From NCBI GenBank assembly GCA_021740085.1, contig JAIPAL010000024.1, positions 1 to 32,202 of the forward strand: a stretch of DNA of 32,202 nucleotides, given 5' to 3'. Shown here in pieces: positions 7,868-14,898 of this stretch (positions within the stretch are counted from its first letter, which is position 1; each line of letters starts with the position of its first letter). This stretch comes from Crocinitomicaceae bacterium (lineage in GTDB: Bacteria; Bacteroidota; Bacteroidia; Flavobacteriales_D; Crocinitomicaceae). A program made the position numbers and the translations under genes. The notes below the pieces were generated by a model, which was not told the DNA's origin, ran no database searches, and saw nothing but the letters and a program-made list of their open reading frames with translations.

Positions 7868-8232
7868 AAAACCTCCTATTTTTACTTTTTCTTTTCTTCA
7901 GTTTGAGTTTTACAGCTCAAGGAAATTTGCAGTTTAATCAAGTACTTTACTTGTCGGGTATTACCGACAATACCACTCAATGGACTGTGCCTGCGGGAAA
8001 GGTGTGGAAAATTGAAGCAGTAGGTGTTTACGGAAGTACCTTGACGGTATATTTAAACGGAGCAACCTCATTTATTTATGCAGGATCTTATTCCAACTCA
8101 AGTCCATCTGGCTATTACCGAAATGCGGATGCTTCGCCAATTTGGCTGCCGGGTGGCAGTATCCTTGGTCAATCTTGTGGATGTGGGGGCAATCGTTGGT
8201 TTAGTATTTTAGAATTTAATGTTATTCCATGA
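7864..8232 (+). CDS. QGNLQFNQV-family small secreted protein, right array member 5
   Basis: A 122-residue protein with the same signal peptide as members 3 and 4. Motifs: QGNLQFNQVLYLSG, WTVPAGKVWKIEA, SPIWLPGGSILGQSCGCGG and FSILEFNVIP. A C-G-C pair lies just before the C-terminal strand. The core differs from both neighbours, so the shared 5' end and divergent middle are best explained by recombination or very uneven selection along the gene. ATGA overlaps at both ends. Function unknown. Confidence 0.85.
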   Translation: MKNLLFLLFLFFSLSFTAQGNLQFNQVLYLSGITDNTTQWTVPAGKVWKIEAVGVYGSTLTVYLNGATSFIYAGSYSNSSPSGYYRNADASPIWLPGGSILGQSCGCGGNRWFSILEFNVIP

Positions 8233-8621
8233 AAAACGTTTTTATTATTCTATTTATTTCTGGTTTTTTTACGGCTTTTGGCCAAGGAAATCTCCAATTT
8301 AATCAGGTGTTGCGCATAAATAATATAGCTCAGACTGTTCCAGTAAATAAAGTCTGGAAAATAGAATCATATATGCAATCTCAAACGGCATTAAGTGATG
8401 GCACTGAAATATCTACCTGTAATTATTTGGATCGTCATCACCCTTTTCTCATCAACACAAAACCTTATTACCTTATCAATGGCTCCCCAGGACATGGTAG
8501 TTCAGGGACCTACATGGCTGTTGGAAATCAATTGCCCATATGGTTGAAGGCTGGTGATATTGTTCAGACGACATGTGTCGATAATTTTTTAAGTATTTTA
8601 GAATTTAATATTGTTCCATGA
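8229..8621 (+). CDS. QGNLQFNQV-family small secreted protein, right array member 6
   Basis: A 130-residue protein. The signal peptide ends F-G|Q at about residue 18. Motifs: GNLQFNQVLRI, QTVPVNKVWKIESYM, LPIWLKAGDIVQTTC and LSILEFNIVP. The core matches member 4 (QTVP, YH/HHP, L-I-N, paired cysteines), with its own signal peptide. In the VPAGKVWK motif the Gly is replaced by Asn. ATGA overlaps at both ends. Function unknown. Confidence 0.85.
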   Translation: MKNVFIILFISGFFTAFGQGNLQFNQVLRINNIAQTVPVNKVWKIESYMQSQTALSDGTEISTCNYLDRHHPFLINTKPYYLINGSPGHGSSGTYMAVGNQLPIWLKAGDIVQTTCVDNFLSILEFNIVP

Positions 8622-8995
8622 AAACACTTTCTTTCCTTTTTTTTACATTCCTTTTGTTTAACAATATTTATTCACAAGGAAATTTACAGTTTAATCAGGT
8701 TAAATTAGTAAGTGCCATAGAAACGGTGCCAGCGGGTAAAGTTTGGAAGGTAACAAACTTTCTTCCAACACCCAACGGTAATTATCAGTTCGCGCAAATC
8801 GGACTTGCTGAATATTTAATTAATATAAATGGTGTAGCTATGAATTTAGGACGCAGGGCATATTATAATAGTTCTTATGGCTTAATGGATGAAGTTCGAC
8901 ATTCAGGCGACATTTGGTTGGCTGCAGGCACGACACTTTCTGTTGTTCAAAATATTGCTCACTTATCAGTCATCGAATTTAATATCGTTCCATGA
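8618..8995 (+). CDS. QGNLQFNQV-family small secreted protein, right array member 7
   Basis: A 125-residue protein. The signal peptide ends I-Y-S|Q at about residue 19. Motifs: GNLQFNQVKLVS, IETVPAGKVWKVTNFLP, GDIWLAAGTTLSV and LSVIEFNIVP. No cysteine in the mature part. It is most like left-array member 3 (1389-1820): both share QVKLVS-IETVPAGKVWKV, a following L-P motif and LSVIEFNI-P, a link across the two divergent arrays. ATGA overlaps at both ends. Function unknown. Confidence 0.85.
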   Translation: MKTLSFLFFTFLLFNNIYSQGNLQFNQVKLVSAIETVPAGKVWKVTNFLPTPNGNYQFAQIGLAEYLININGVAMNLGRRAYYNSSYGLMDEVRHSGDIWLAAGTTLSVVQNIAHLSVIEFNIVP

Positions 8996-9366
8996 AAAAT
9001 CTCCTGTTATTTAGCTGCTTACTAATCAGTTTGAGCTTTAAAGCCCAAGGCAACCTGCAGTTTAACCAGGTATTGCATTTAGAAATCACTTGTTGTACTG
9101 CTTCAACCTTTACAGTTCCAGTTGGTAAAGTGTGGAAAATAGAAGGAGCAATGGCCTATAATAATTCTTACCCTACTAGAATAACGGCTATTAATGGCAA
9201 TCCAATGGAGGCATACCTTACAGGATATACCTACCTTAACTATGGTATTTTGCCGATACCTTTACCATATTGGTTACCAACAAATACGCAAGTATCTTTT
9301 AATACAGGTTCTGGGCTTGGTCAAAAAGGGTACGTTTCTATTATTGAATTTAATGTAATCCCGTAA
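8992..9366 (+). CDS. QGNLQFNQV-family small secreted protein, right array member 8
   Basis: A 124-residue protein, the last canonical member of the right array. The signal peptide of about 18 residues ends S-F-K-A|Q. Motifs: GNLQFNQVLHLE, a C-C pair, FTVPVGKVWKIEG, LPYWLPTNTQVSF (G of the motif lost) and VSIIEFNVIP. The gene ends CCG TAA rather than CCATGA and the next gene follows 5 bp later, so the overlap signature stops here. Function unknown. Confidence 0.85.
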   Translation: MKNLLLFSCLLISLSFKAQGNLQFNQVLHLEITCCTASTFTVPVGKVWKIEGAMAYNNSYPTRITAINGNPMEAYLTGYTYLNYGILPIPLPYWLPTNTQVSFNTGSGLGQKGYVSIIEFNVIP

Positions 9367-9371
9367 ATAAA

Positions 9372-9686
9372 ATGAAGTATATATTATGTTTTTTAGTAGT
9401 GGTTTCTAGTTTTGTGGCGCTTTGCCAAGACACTTCTTTTGTTAAAGTATATTATGCTGGTTCCTACGCTCAAGTGCCTTATGGCAAAATTTGGCAATTC
9501 GAAAAAGTATTTGTTTCCAGTGGAGATGGCTTCAATATTAAAATCAATAACGATGCTTTTAAAGGTGATTTTATTGGCGGTTCAAAAATACAGATTCCAT
9601 ATTACATCGCTGAGATGGAGTTGTTGTCTTCGGGAAGTATGGTCTCCTATATATTATACGTCAAGCAAAGAAATTCTAAGGAATAA
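9372..9686 (+). CDS. Divergent terminal relative of the array family
   Basis: A 104-residue protein. The signal peptide of about 18 residues ends A-L-C|Q. The QGNLQFNQV and EFNIVP motifs are absent, but V-P-Y-G-K-I-W-Q-F-E-K-V corresponds to VPAGKVWKIE, and IQIPYYIAEMELLSSGS sits where P-I-W-L-P-A-G-T normally lies. It begins 5 bp after member 8 and is probably co-transcribed. It may be a degenerate cassette or a specialised capping subunit (inference). A weak hairpin (AAGGA/TCCTT, 9678-9695) with a T-rich tail follows. Confidence 0.7.
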   Translation: MKYILCFLVVVSSFVALCQDTSFVKVYYAGSYAQVPYGKIWQFEKVFVSSGDGFNIKINNDAFKGDFIGGSKIQIPYYIAEMELLSSGSMVSYILYVKQRNSKE

Positions 9687-9759
9687 GGCATCCTTTTTCT
9701 ATTTTTAGTGTTAATGTAAAAAAAATAGTAATTTAGTAACTTAATTAAACACTTAAATC

Positions 9760-10125
9760 ATGAAGAAAGTCTTTTTAATAGTATCATTAATTTTTGTTGG
9801 TTTCTCCACTATTAATGCTCAATCTTACGCAATCAGTGCCGATGCAAAAAAATTAGAAATCGCTAAAAACACGGGCATTTATGAATTCATAATGGGTGCA
9901 GATGTTACCGAAGATAAGGTAGCGGAGGTTTCAAAGTATTATACGGAGTATTTTACTATCAAATTTGATGAAGCAACTCACAAAGCAACTATAACATTGT
10001 TTAATATCGACGAAACATCTAAAATGGTGATGACAAGATATTTTATAGCAATAGGTGCTGATAAAATTGCTATGGGGGATGAATTAATGCCAATACAAGA
10101 TTATTTTAAAAAATACATTTTGTAA
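9760..10125 (+). CDS. Small secreted protein of unknown function
   Basis: A 121-residue protein with a clear signal peptide ending I-N-A|Q near residue 20. The mature part (about 100 residues) starts SYAISADAKKLEIAKNTGIY and is rich in charged residues, with no cysteine and no recognised motif; it does not carry the array motifs. It lies 73 bp after the array and is followed by a strong terminator, so it may have its own promoter: TAATTTAG at 9729-9736 resembles the -7 candidate of the right array. I do not recognise the family. Confidence 0.7.
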   Translation: MKKVFLIVSLIFVGFSTINAQSYAISADAKKLEIAKNTGIYEFIMGADVTEDKVAEVSKYYTEYFTIKFDEATHKATITLFNIDETSKMVMTRYFIAIGADKIAMGDELMPIQDYFKKYIL

Positions 10126-10152
10126 ATCCACTCCTTACTAATTATTCTTGAT

Positions 10153-10186
10153 AAACCGACAGTGAAATTGCTGCCGGTTTTTTTTT
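10153..10186 (+). terminator. Rho-independent terminator after the small secreted gene
   Basis: Stem AAACCGACAG / CTGCCGGTTT (one A-C mismatch) with an 8-nt loop, followed by a run of nine T. Confidence 0.85.
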
Positions 10187-10203
10187 AAAATTTAATTTCA
10201 AAA

Positions 10204-11190
10204 ATGTATAACAAGTTACCCAAAGTTGAGCTTCATATTCACTTGGATTGTTCGCTAAGTTATGATGTGGTTGCTCTATTAATACCTGGTATTTCAGTAG
10301 AAGAATATCGAAATAAATTTACGGCCCCCAAAAACTGTTGTAGCTTGAATGATTATATTGAATGTGCGCAAGCAGCCATAAATTATATGCAGACAAAGGA
10401 GCAGTTGCGAATCGTGACGCTTGATTTATTGGCTCAATTTGATGCTGATAATGTTGTTTATGCTGAAATGCGATTTGCTCCTTTGCAGCACCTTCAATTA
10501 GGCTTGACGCCTGAAGAAGTTGTTCAAGAAGTACTTAATGCCATTGTTGAAGGTAAAAAACATTATAAAGTCGAGGCGAATGTTATTTTGTGCACCTTGC
10601 GAAACTTCTCCGAGGCGCAAAGTATGGAGACAGCTAAATTAGCCTTGCAATTCAAAGATAGTGCTGTTGTTGGATTTGATATTGCGGCAGATGAAGTTGG
10701 TTATCCGCTTGATAATCACGTTTCAGCGTTTAAGTTTGCTAAATCAAATGATATTCTTTGTACAGCTCATGCTGGTGAGGCGCTTGGTCCTAATAGTGTT
10801 TGGGAAACATTAGAAAAACTTACCCCTAATAGAATAGGTCACGGCATTAGAAGTATTGAAGACCCTTCCTTAATTGAGCGATTAATTGAAAGCAACATTC
10901 ATTTGGAAGTTTGTCCAACAAGTAATCAATTAACTCGTGTTTATCCAAGTTTAGAGGAATATCCAATTAATAAACTCTACAAAACGGGTGTTTCCATGAG
11001 TATAAGTACGGATGGAAGGGCTATCTCAGCAGTTGATTTAAACGAGGAATATCAATTTATGACCAATCAATATGGTTGGACAATTAATGATTTATATCGA
11101 ATTAATACCGAGGCAATAAAGCATTCTTTCGCGACTGAAGAGGTGAAAATGGCGGTTCAAGCTCAACTGGATGCTTTTTATTTAGTGTAA
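10204..11190 (+). CDS. add: Adenosine deaminase
   Basis: At 328 residues this is near the usual length of bacterial adenosine deaminase, which hydrolyses adenosine to inosine and ammonia in purine salvage in the cytoplasm. Zinc-site motifs are in order: ELHIHLD (His11 and His13), T-A-H-A-G-E, I-G-H-G-I, C-P-T-S-N and S-I-S-T-D-G-R. The last differs from the T-D-D-P of E. coli and animal enzymes but resembles the T-D-G/N-R form I recall from several Firmicutes and Actinobacteria. H-L-D-C-S replaces the usual H-L-D-G-S/A. A related aminohydrolase specificity cannot be excluded. It begins just after a terminator; neighbours give no operon. Confidence 0.85.
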   Translation: MYNKLPKVELHIHLDCSLSYDVVALLIPGISVEEYRNKFTAPKNCCSLNDYIECAQAAINYMQTKEQLRIVTLDLLAQFDADNVVYAEMRFAPLQHLQLGLTPEEVVQEVLNAIVEGKKHYKVEANVILCTLRNFSEAQSMETAKLALQFKDSAVVGFDIAADEVGYPLDNHVSAFKFAKSNDILCTAHAGEALGPNSVWETLEKLTPNRIGHGIRSIEDPSLIERLIESNIHLEVCPTSNQLTRVYPSLEEYPINKLYKTGVSMSISTDGRAISAVDLNEEYQFMTNQYGWTINDLYRINTEAIKHSFATEEVKMAVQAQLDAFYLV

Positions 11191-11196
11191 AACAAA

Positions 11197-12072
11197 TTAC
11201 CTTTTACCAATATTATAGATAAGTTGAAATGTTAAGCGATAATAAGCATCCATTTGATTAGCATCGCCTCGTTTGTCTCCAATTGTATACGCTAAACTTG
11301 GATTCGAAAGATAAATAGCGGCTGGTGATGACAATAAACTTGGGTCTGTATATTTTGTGCTAACATCATCTAGGTAATCACTGAACGTTTTGGTATAGTT
11401 TCCTTCGATTCCCAAACGTAATTTTTTTGTTAAGCCAATTCGAAGACCAATTCCTGTAGGAATAATAAAAGTAGCTGATTTGTAACTTGTGCTTTGTCCT
11501 TCTGTGTTTAATGGGCGGAGTGGCACCCAAGCGCCGTTATAGGATGCCTTTGGATTGTAGGTGGTAAAACCGATCCCACCAAAAACATACAATTGGCTAT
11601 TTGATTTTCTTCGCTTTGTTCGGCTTGTTAAATTGTAAAAAGATCCGTTAAATTCATTGGCGTAAAATATAAATTCTAAGCGCTGACTTACTTCGAAATT
11701 ATTACTTTTAAAATGTAAGTTGCGTGCTTTACGCATATTCTCCTCGGAGTATTTATCATCCGCTTCAATGCTAAAGTAGCTAAGGCAGGTTTTTGTTGCC
11801 AAATAAGGCCTGAATCGGTATTTGAATGAAATTTCTAGTCCCGTGCCTGTCGATTCCCAATCAATGTCTTTTGTGCTGTAATCAATTCCTTGTCCACCTG
11901 CTCCGCCAAGATCTCCATTGAATTGGGTGGCGCACAGACCAATCTGAATTTCTTTCCTATTTGAACGCCAATTGGTTCGTTTATTGAAATTTTCAATCTT
12001 AAAGAGTTGTGAAATACCACAATTCCATACTGAAATCAATAGAAATAGAATTAAAGTCGTTGAAAATTTCAC
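11197..12072 (-). CDS. Outer-membrane beta-barrel protein, DUF6089/PorG-like
   Basis: A 291-residue protein. The signal peptide ends near residue 21 (N-C-G-I-S|Q). The mature part has many alternating amphipathic strands and aromatic turns (EIQIGLCATQFNGDLGG, GLEISFKYRFRPYLATK, QLYVFGGIGFTTYNP, FIIPTGIGLRIGL, RLTFQLIYNIG), the hallmark of a small outer-membrane barrel. The Q-F-N-G-D-L opening and the I-P-T-G-I-G-L-R strand are like DUF6089 proteins, some of which are annotated as the T9SS component PorG; that identity is likely but unproven here. It is transcribed alone, convergent with add, with a perfect TAAGTTTG -7 element just upstream. A role in T9SS would fit the secreted proteins nearby. 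Confidence 0.7.
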   Translation of the reverse strand: MKFSTTLILFLLISVWNCGISQLFKIENFNKRTNWRSNRKEIQIGLCATQFNGDLGGAGGQGIDYSTKDIDWESTGTGLEISFKYRFRPYLATKTCLSYFSIEADDKYSEENMRKARNLHFKSNNFEVSQRLEFIFYANEFNGSFYNLTSRTKRRKSNSQLYVFGGIGFTTYNPKASYNGAWVPLRPLNTEGQSTSYKSATFIIPTGIGLRIGLTKKLRLGIEGNYTKTFSDYLDDVSTKYTDPSLLSSPAAIYLSNPSLAYTIGDKRGDANQMDAYYRLTFQLIYNIGKR

Positions 12073-12091
12073 TGAAACAATTTTTTCATTA

Positions 12092-12099
12092 CAAACTTA
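12092..12099 (-). promoter_or_regulatory. -7 element of the PorG-like gene
   Basis: Minus-strand TAAGTTTG matches TAnnTTTG exactly and lies 20 bp before the ATG at 12072, implying a very short leader. No TTG was found at the expected -33 distance. Confidence 0.35.
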
Positions 12100-12152
12100 A
12101 CGAAATCATTCGTTAAAAATAACTGAATGTTTAAGCTATCTAGGTATCCTGA

Positions 12153-12184
12153 AAAACTTATGTCTGGAGATTTTACCCCCAGAC
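12153..12184 (-). terminator. Terminator after tRNA-Leu
   Basis: On the minus strand, GTCTGGGG pairs with CTCCAGAC (one G-T) around a 7-nt loop, then ATAAG and TTTTT. It sits 9 bp after the tRNA 3' end. Confidence 0.65.
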
Positions 12185-12192
12185 TTTAATTT

Positions 12193-12277
12193 TGGTGCCC
12201 ACGACTGGATTCGAACCAGCACACCAAATGGCACCACCCCCTCAAGATGGCATGTCTACCAATTTCACCACGTGGGC
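12193..12277 (-). tRNA. tRNA-Leu (anticodon GAG), CCA encoded
   Basis: Minus-strand tRNA of 85 nt. Acceptor arms GCCCACG and CGTGGGC pair, followed by A and an encoded CCA. The anticodon loop is TTGAGGG on stem CCATC/GGTGG, so the anticodon is GAG (leucine). A long variable arm follows, as expected for class II tRNA-Leu, and the T arm is GCTGG-TTCGAAT-CCAGT. Confidence 0.95.
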
Positions 12278-12287
12278 TTTTCTTTCG

Positions 12288-12321
12288 CAAAGATAATAAA
12301 AACATAAAGGAAGAGGTCCAA
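12288..12321 (-). promoter_or_regulatory. Promoter of tRNA-Leu
   Basis: Minus-strand TATCTTTG (12288-12295) matches TAnnTTTG exactly, with TTG (12319-12321) 23 bp upstream. The predicted start lies a few bases before the tRNA 5' end at 12277, which supports it. Confidence 0.5.
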
Positions 12322-12384
12322 ATTAATTTTAAATACAAGACCAACTTTAAGGAAAATTATTAGTCGGATAAGATGTTTCTACGC

Positions 12385-13680
12385 TTAATTTTCTATATAA
12401 TCTAAATCTTTTGCAAAAGTTTCTTTCAATTGACTTAAGCTGTAAAAGGCTAAGCCAATGAATAGTGCGCCTATTAGAAATGCTGAAATACCAACTGATA
12501 GCTGGCTGGCGAGTAATATAGAAAATAACAGCATTATTAAATTCACAGACCCTCTCACAAAATTTGGAATTGTATTAGCAGCGGTTGAGCGAATGTTTGT
12601 CCCAAATTGTTCCGCTGCAATAGTCACAAAAATCGCCCAATATCCGGTTCCAGTGCCCAAAAGAAAACAAAAGAAATAGTAATTGGCTACAGTCATCCCT
12701 TTGCCGAAAAATAAAAATACAAGGGTTAATATGCCCGTAAATGTTAGGTAAAGAAACACCACTTTTTTTCTACTTTTGAGCAACTGACTTAGAAATCCGG
12801 AGATTAAATCTCCAAATGATAGGCCTAAGTATGCGTACATAACCGCCTTGCCATTTTCGATGTTCTTTAAGCCAAGCCATGGACCAAAATCATCTTTTGA
12901 ATTCATTATAATTAACCCGATGATGTACCAAATTGGTATACCAATGATAATACAGTACAAGTATTTTTTTCTGTTTGTTTTCGTTGTAAAGAGCAGTTTG
13001 AAATTCCCTTTAACAACTTCTTTGTTTGATTTTATGGAATTGAAATACGAAGATTCAATAGTACCGATTCGTAAAAACAATAATATAAATCCCATGATGC
13101 CACCTATCAGATAGGCAACTTGCCAATTGGCTAATTTAACTGCAGTGGTTTGGTAAATCAATTGCGCAAAAAATTCACCTTTTGACCCCACTATGGAGGC
13201 GAATACAGCTCCCAGAGCACCAAAAGTTACTATTATCATAGTGCCGTAGCCTCTTTTTTCTTTTGACATCATTTCTGAAACAAGGGTAATTCCTGCGCCT
13301 AGTTCACCTGCTAATCCAATTCCCGCAACAATCCGAATGACTGCATACGATGTGGTGTCAAAAACAAATGCATTGGCGATATTAGCCAATGAGTAGAGTA
13401 ATATGGAGCCAAACAAAACAGTTAAGCGTCCTTTTTTATCACCTAAGACGCCCCAGATCACACCGCCGATTAACATTCCAATCATTTGCATATTAAATAG
13501 AAACTTTCCGGTGGCCGCTTGTAATTCCGGACTTGTTCCAATCATAATTTGTTTTAAGCTTTCTGCTTTTACAACGCCAAATAATACCAAATCGTAGATG
13601 TCAACAAAATAACCAAGAGCGGCTACAACAATGATTGTGAGAATCTTACTATTATTTAGATCAGGTGTTTCTTTTTTCAT
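12385..13680 (-). CDS. MFS transporter (metabolite:H+ symporter-like)
   Basis: A membrane protein of 431 residues from the ATG at 13680. An upstream ATG at 13722 would add 14 residues (KIMFCFKFPTFNG), but starting at M-K-K-E-T-P gives a normal cytoplasmic N terminus. About twelve hydrophobic segments are seen. The loop 2-3 signature GVLGDKKGRLTVLFGS fits G-x-x-x-D-K/R-x-G-R of the major facilitator superfamily, and RIVAGIGLAGELGAGITLVSE is the TM4-5 region typical of the sugar/metabolite-proton symporter group. A substrate cannot be assigned. It is monocistronic and divergent from upp, with no shared function evident. Confidence 0.85.
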   Translation of the reverse strand: MKKETPDLNNSKILTIIVVAALGYFVDIYDLVLFGVVKAESLKQIMIGTSPELQAATGKFLFNMQMIGMLIGGVIWGVLGDKKGRLTVLFGSILLYSLANIANAFVFDTTSYAVIRIVAGIGLAGELGAGITLVSEMMSKEKRGYGTMIIVTFGALGAVFASIVGSKGEFFAQLIYQTTAVKLANWQVAYLIGGIMGFILLFLRIGTIESSYFNSIKSNKEVVKGNFKLLFTTKTNRKKYLYCIIIGIPIWYIIGLIIMNSKDDFGPWLGLKNIENGKAVMYAYLGLSFGDLISGFLSQLLKSRKKVVFLYLTFTGILTLVFLFFGKGMTVANYYFFCFLLGTGTGYWAIFVTIAAEQFGTNIRSTAANTIPNFVRGSVNLIMLLFSILLASQLSVGISAFLIGALFIGLAFYSLSQLKETFAKDLDYIEN

Positions 13681-13780
13681 GCCGTTAAAAGTAGGGAATT
13701 TGAAACAAAACATAATTTTCAATCTTTGATTATTTTAAAAATTAATCGAAAAACTAATTAACTTTATAAAAAATTCAAAA

Positions 13781-14428
13781 ATGGTTTATAATTTCTCAGA
13801 GCATTCATCAGTGATCAATACGTACATGGCTGAAATCAGAGATGTTTCGATACAAAAAGACGCAATGCGTTTCCGTTTTAATATGGAGCGAATTGCAGAG
13901 ATTATTGGATATGAATTATCAAAAAACATGAAATTCGTTTCGAAGGAAGTGACAACTCCTCTTGGAGTTTCTGTAGAAAAAGAGTTGGAGGAACAGCCTG
14001 TATTAATAACGATTTTACGAGCTGGATTGGCCATGCATCAAGGATTAGTAAGAACATTTGATCGGGCTGAAAGCGCATTTGTGTCGGCTTATAGAAAGCA
14101 TACGAGCCCTGAAGATTTTGAAATTTATGTTGAATATTTGGCAGCACCTAATTTAGATAATCGGATTTGGGTTATAAGTGATCCTATGTTAGCTTCCGGA
14201 AATTCTATGGTGGCTGTTCTTGATGCTTTGAAAAGACAAGGAAAACCAAAAAGAATCATTATCGCATCCGCAATTGCAACAAATGAAGCTATACAATTAG
14301 TGCAAAAACACACCCCAAGTAATACGGAAATTTGGGTTGGGGCAATTGATAAGGAATTAACTGCACAATCATATATTGTTCCTGGATTAGGCGATGCAGG
14401 GGATTTAGCATTTGGAGTAAAAATATAA
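13781..14428 (+). CDS. upp: Uracil phosphoribosyltransferase
   Basis: A 215-residue cytosolic enzyme that makes UMP from uracil and PRPP in pyrimidine salvage. Seen: V-L-I-T-I-L-R-A-G-L, the PRPP-binding loop D-P-M-L-A-S-G-N-S (usually A-T-G-G/N-S) and the uracil-binding C terminus PGLGDAGDLAFGVK. Length and order match the family. Some flavobacterial UPRTs diverge in just this way. The stop overlaps the next gene start by 1 nt (TAATG), so the membrane protein downstream is probably co-transcribed. Confidence 0.9.
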   Translation: MVYNFSEHSSVINTYMAEIRDVSIQKDAMRFRFNMERIAEIIGYELSKNMKFVSKEVTTPLGVSVEKELEEQPVLITILRAGLAMHQGLVRTFDRAESAFVSAYRKHTSPEDFEIYVEYLAAPNLDNRIWVISDPMLASGNSMVAVLDALKRQGKPKRIIIASAIATNEAIQLVQKHTPSNTEIWVGAIDKELTAQSYIVPGLGDAGDLAFGVKI

Positions 14429-14898
14429 TGATGATTAACTGGGCAGGAGTTACAAGCGTTTTTTTATTAGCGCTTATAAAATTTATGTTTGCTCCTTTTG
14501 CGGGAGTTCCAATTGGTTTACATTATTATGAAACATACTTTGCAGCTGTTTCAGGTGGAATCATTAGTTCCGCATTTTTTTATTTTGGCAGTGATTTCCT
14601 TATGGAATTAATTCAAAAAAAACGAGTTCAAAAACAGGCTGAATTAATAAAAAATGGTGTAGCCATAAAAACTAAAAAAAGAATAACCAAAACGAATCGA
14701 TTTATCATTAACTTGAAAAGAAAATTTGGCAAGTTGGGTATTTGTTTTTGGGCGCCTTTCTTTTTGTCTGTCCCAATCGGGAGTTTTATAGTAGCTAAGT
14801 TTTATGGCCATGAGAAAAATACTTTTTTATTAGTGGTTTTGGGCATGATATTAAATGCAACTATTACTACTTTTCTTGCTTATGTCATTTTCAAATAA
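14428..14898 (+). CDS. Small integral membrane protein
   Basis: A 156-residue protein with four hydrophobic segments: near residues 6-28 (VFLLALIKFMFAPFAGVPIG), 35-58 (AAVSGGIISSAFFYFGSDF), 108-128 (LGICFWAPFFLSVPIGSFIV) and 135-155 (FLLVVLGMILNATITTFLAY). A strongly basic stretch between TM2 and TM3 (KKRVQKQAELIKN to NLKRKFGKL) predicts a cytoplasmic loop. ATG at 14428 and 14431 are both possible starts. It overlaps upp by 1 nt and the next gene by 17 nt. Family and function not recognised. Confidence 0.75.
   Translation: MMINWAGVTSVFLLALIKFMFAPFAGVPIGLHYYETYFAAVSGGIISSAFFYFGSDFLMELIQKKRVQKQAELIKNGVAIKTKKRITKTNRFIINLKRKFGKLGICFWAPFFLSVPIGSFIVAKFYGHEKNTFLLVVLGMILNATITTFLAYVIFK

Larger units (their letters stand above)
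6338..9366 (+). repeat. Right tandem gene array, 8 cassettes with 7 identical junctions
   Basis: Eight cassettes of about 345-425 bp in head-to-tail order. Junctions at 6757, 7098, 7478, 7864, 8229, 8618 and 8992 all read GAATTTAA...CCATGA. The conserved junction and 5' segments alternate with variable cores, so the region behaves as a DNA direct repeat as well as a gene series. Confidence 0.85.

Noticed and set aside
635-9366. CRISPR array, integron cassettes or a diversity-generating retroelement
   Set aside because: The regular units are protein-coding genes of 330-430 bp, with no short identical repeats and spacers, no attC-like sites or integrase, and no reverse transcriptase or template repeat in the window.
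9678-9700. Strong terminator after the right array
   Set aside because: Only a 5-bp stem with an 8-nt loop and a T-rich tail is seen; too weak to call, so read-through into the gene at 9760 is possible.
11197-12072. Firm naming of the barrel gene as porG
   Set aside because: Only general DUF6089-like barrel features are visible; the T9SS assignment needs a profile search.
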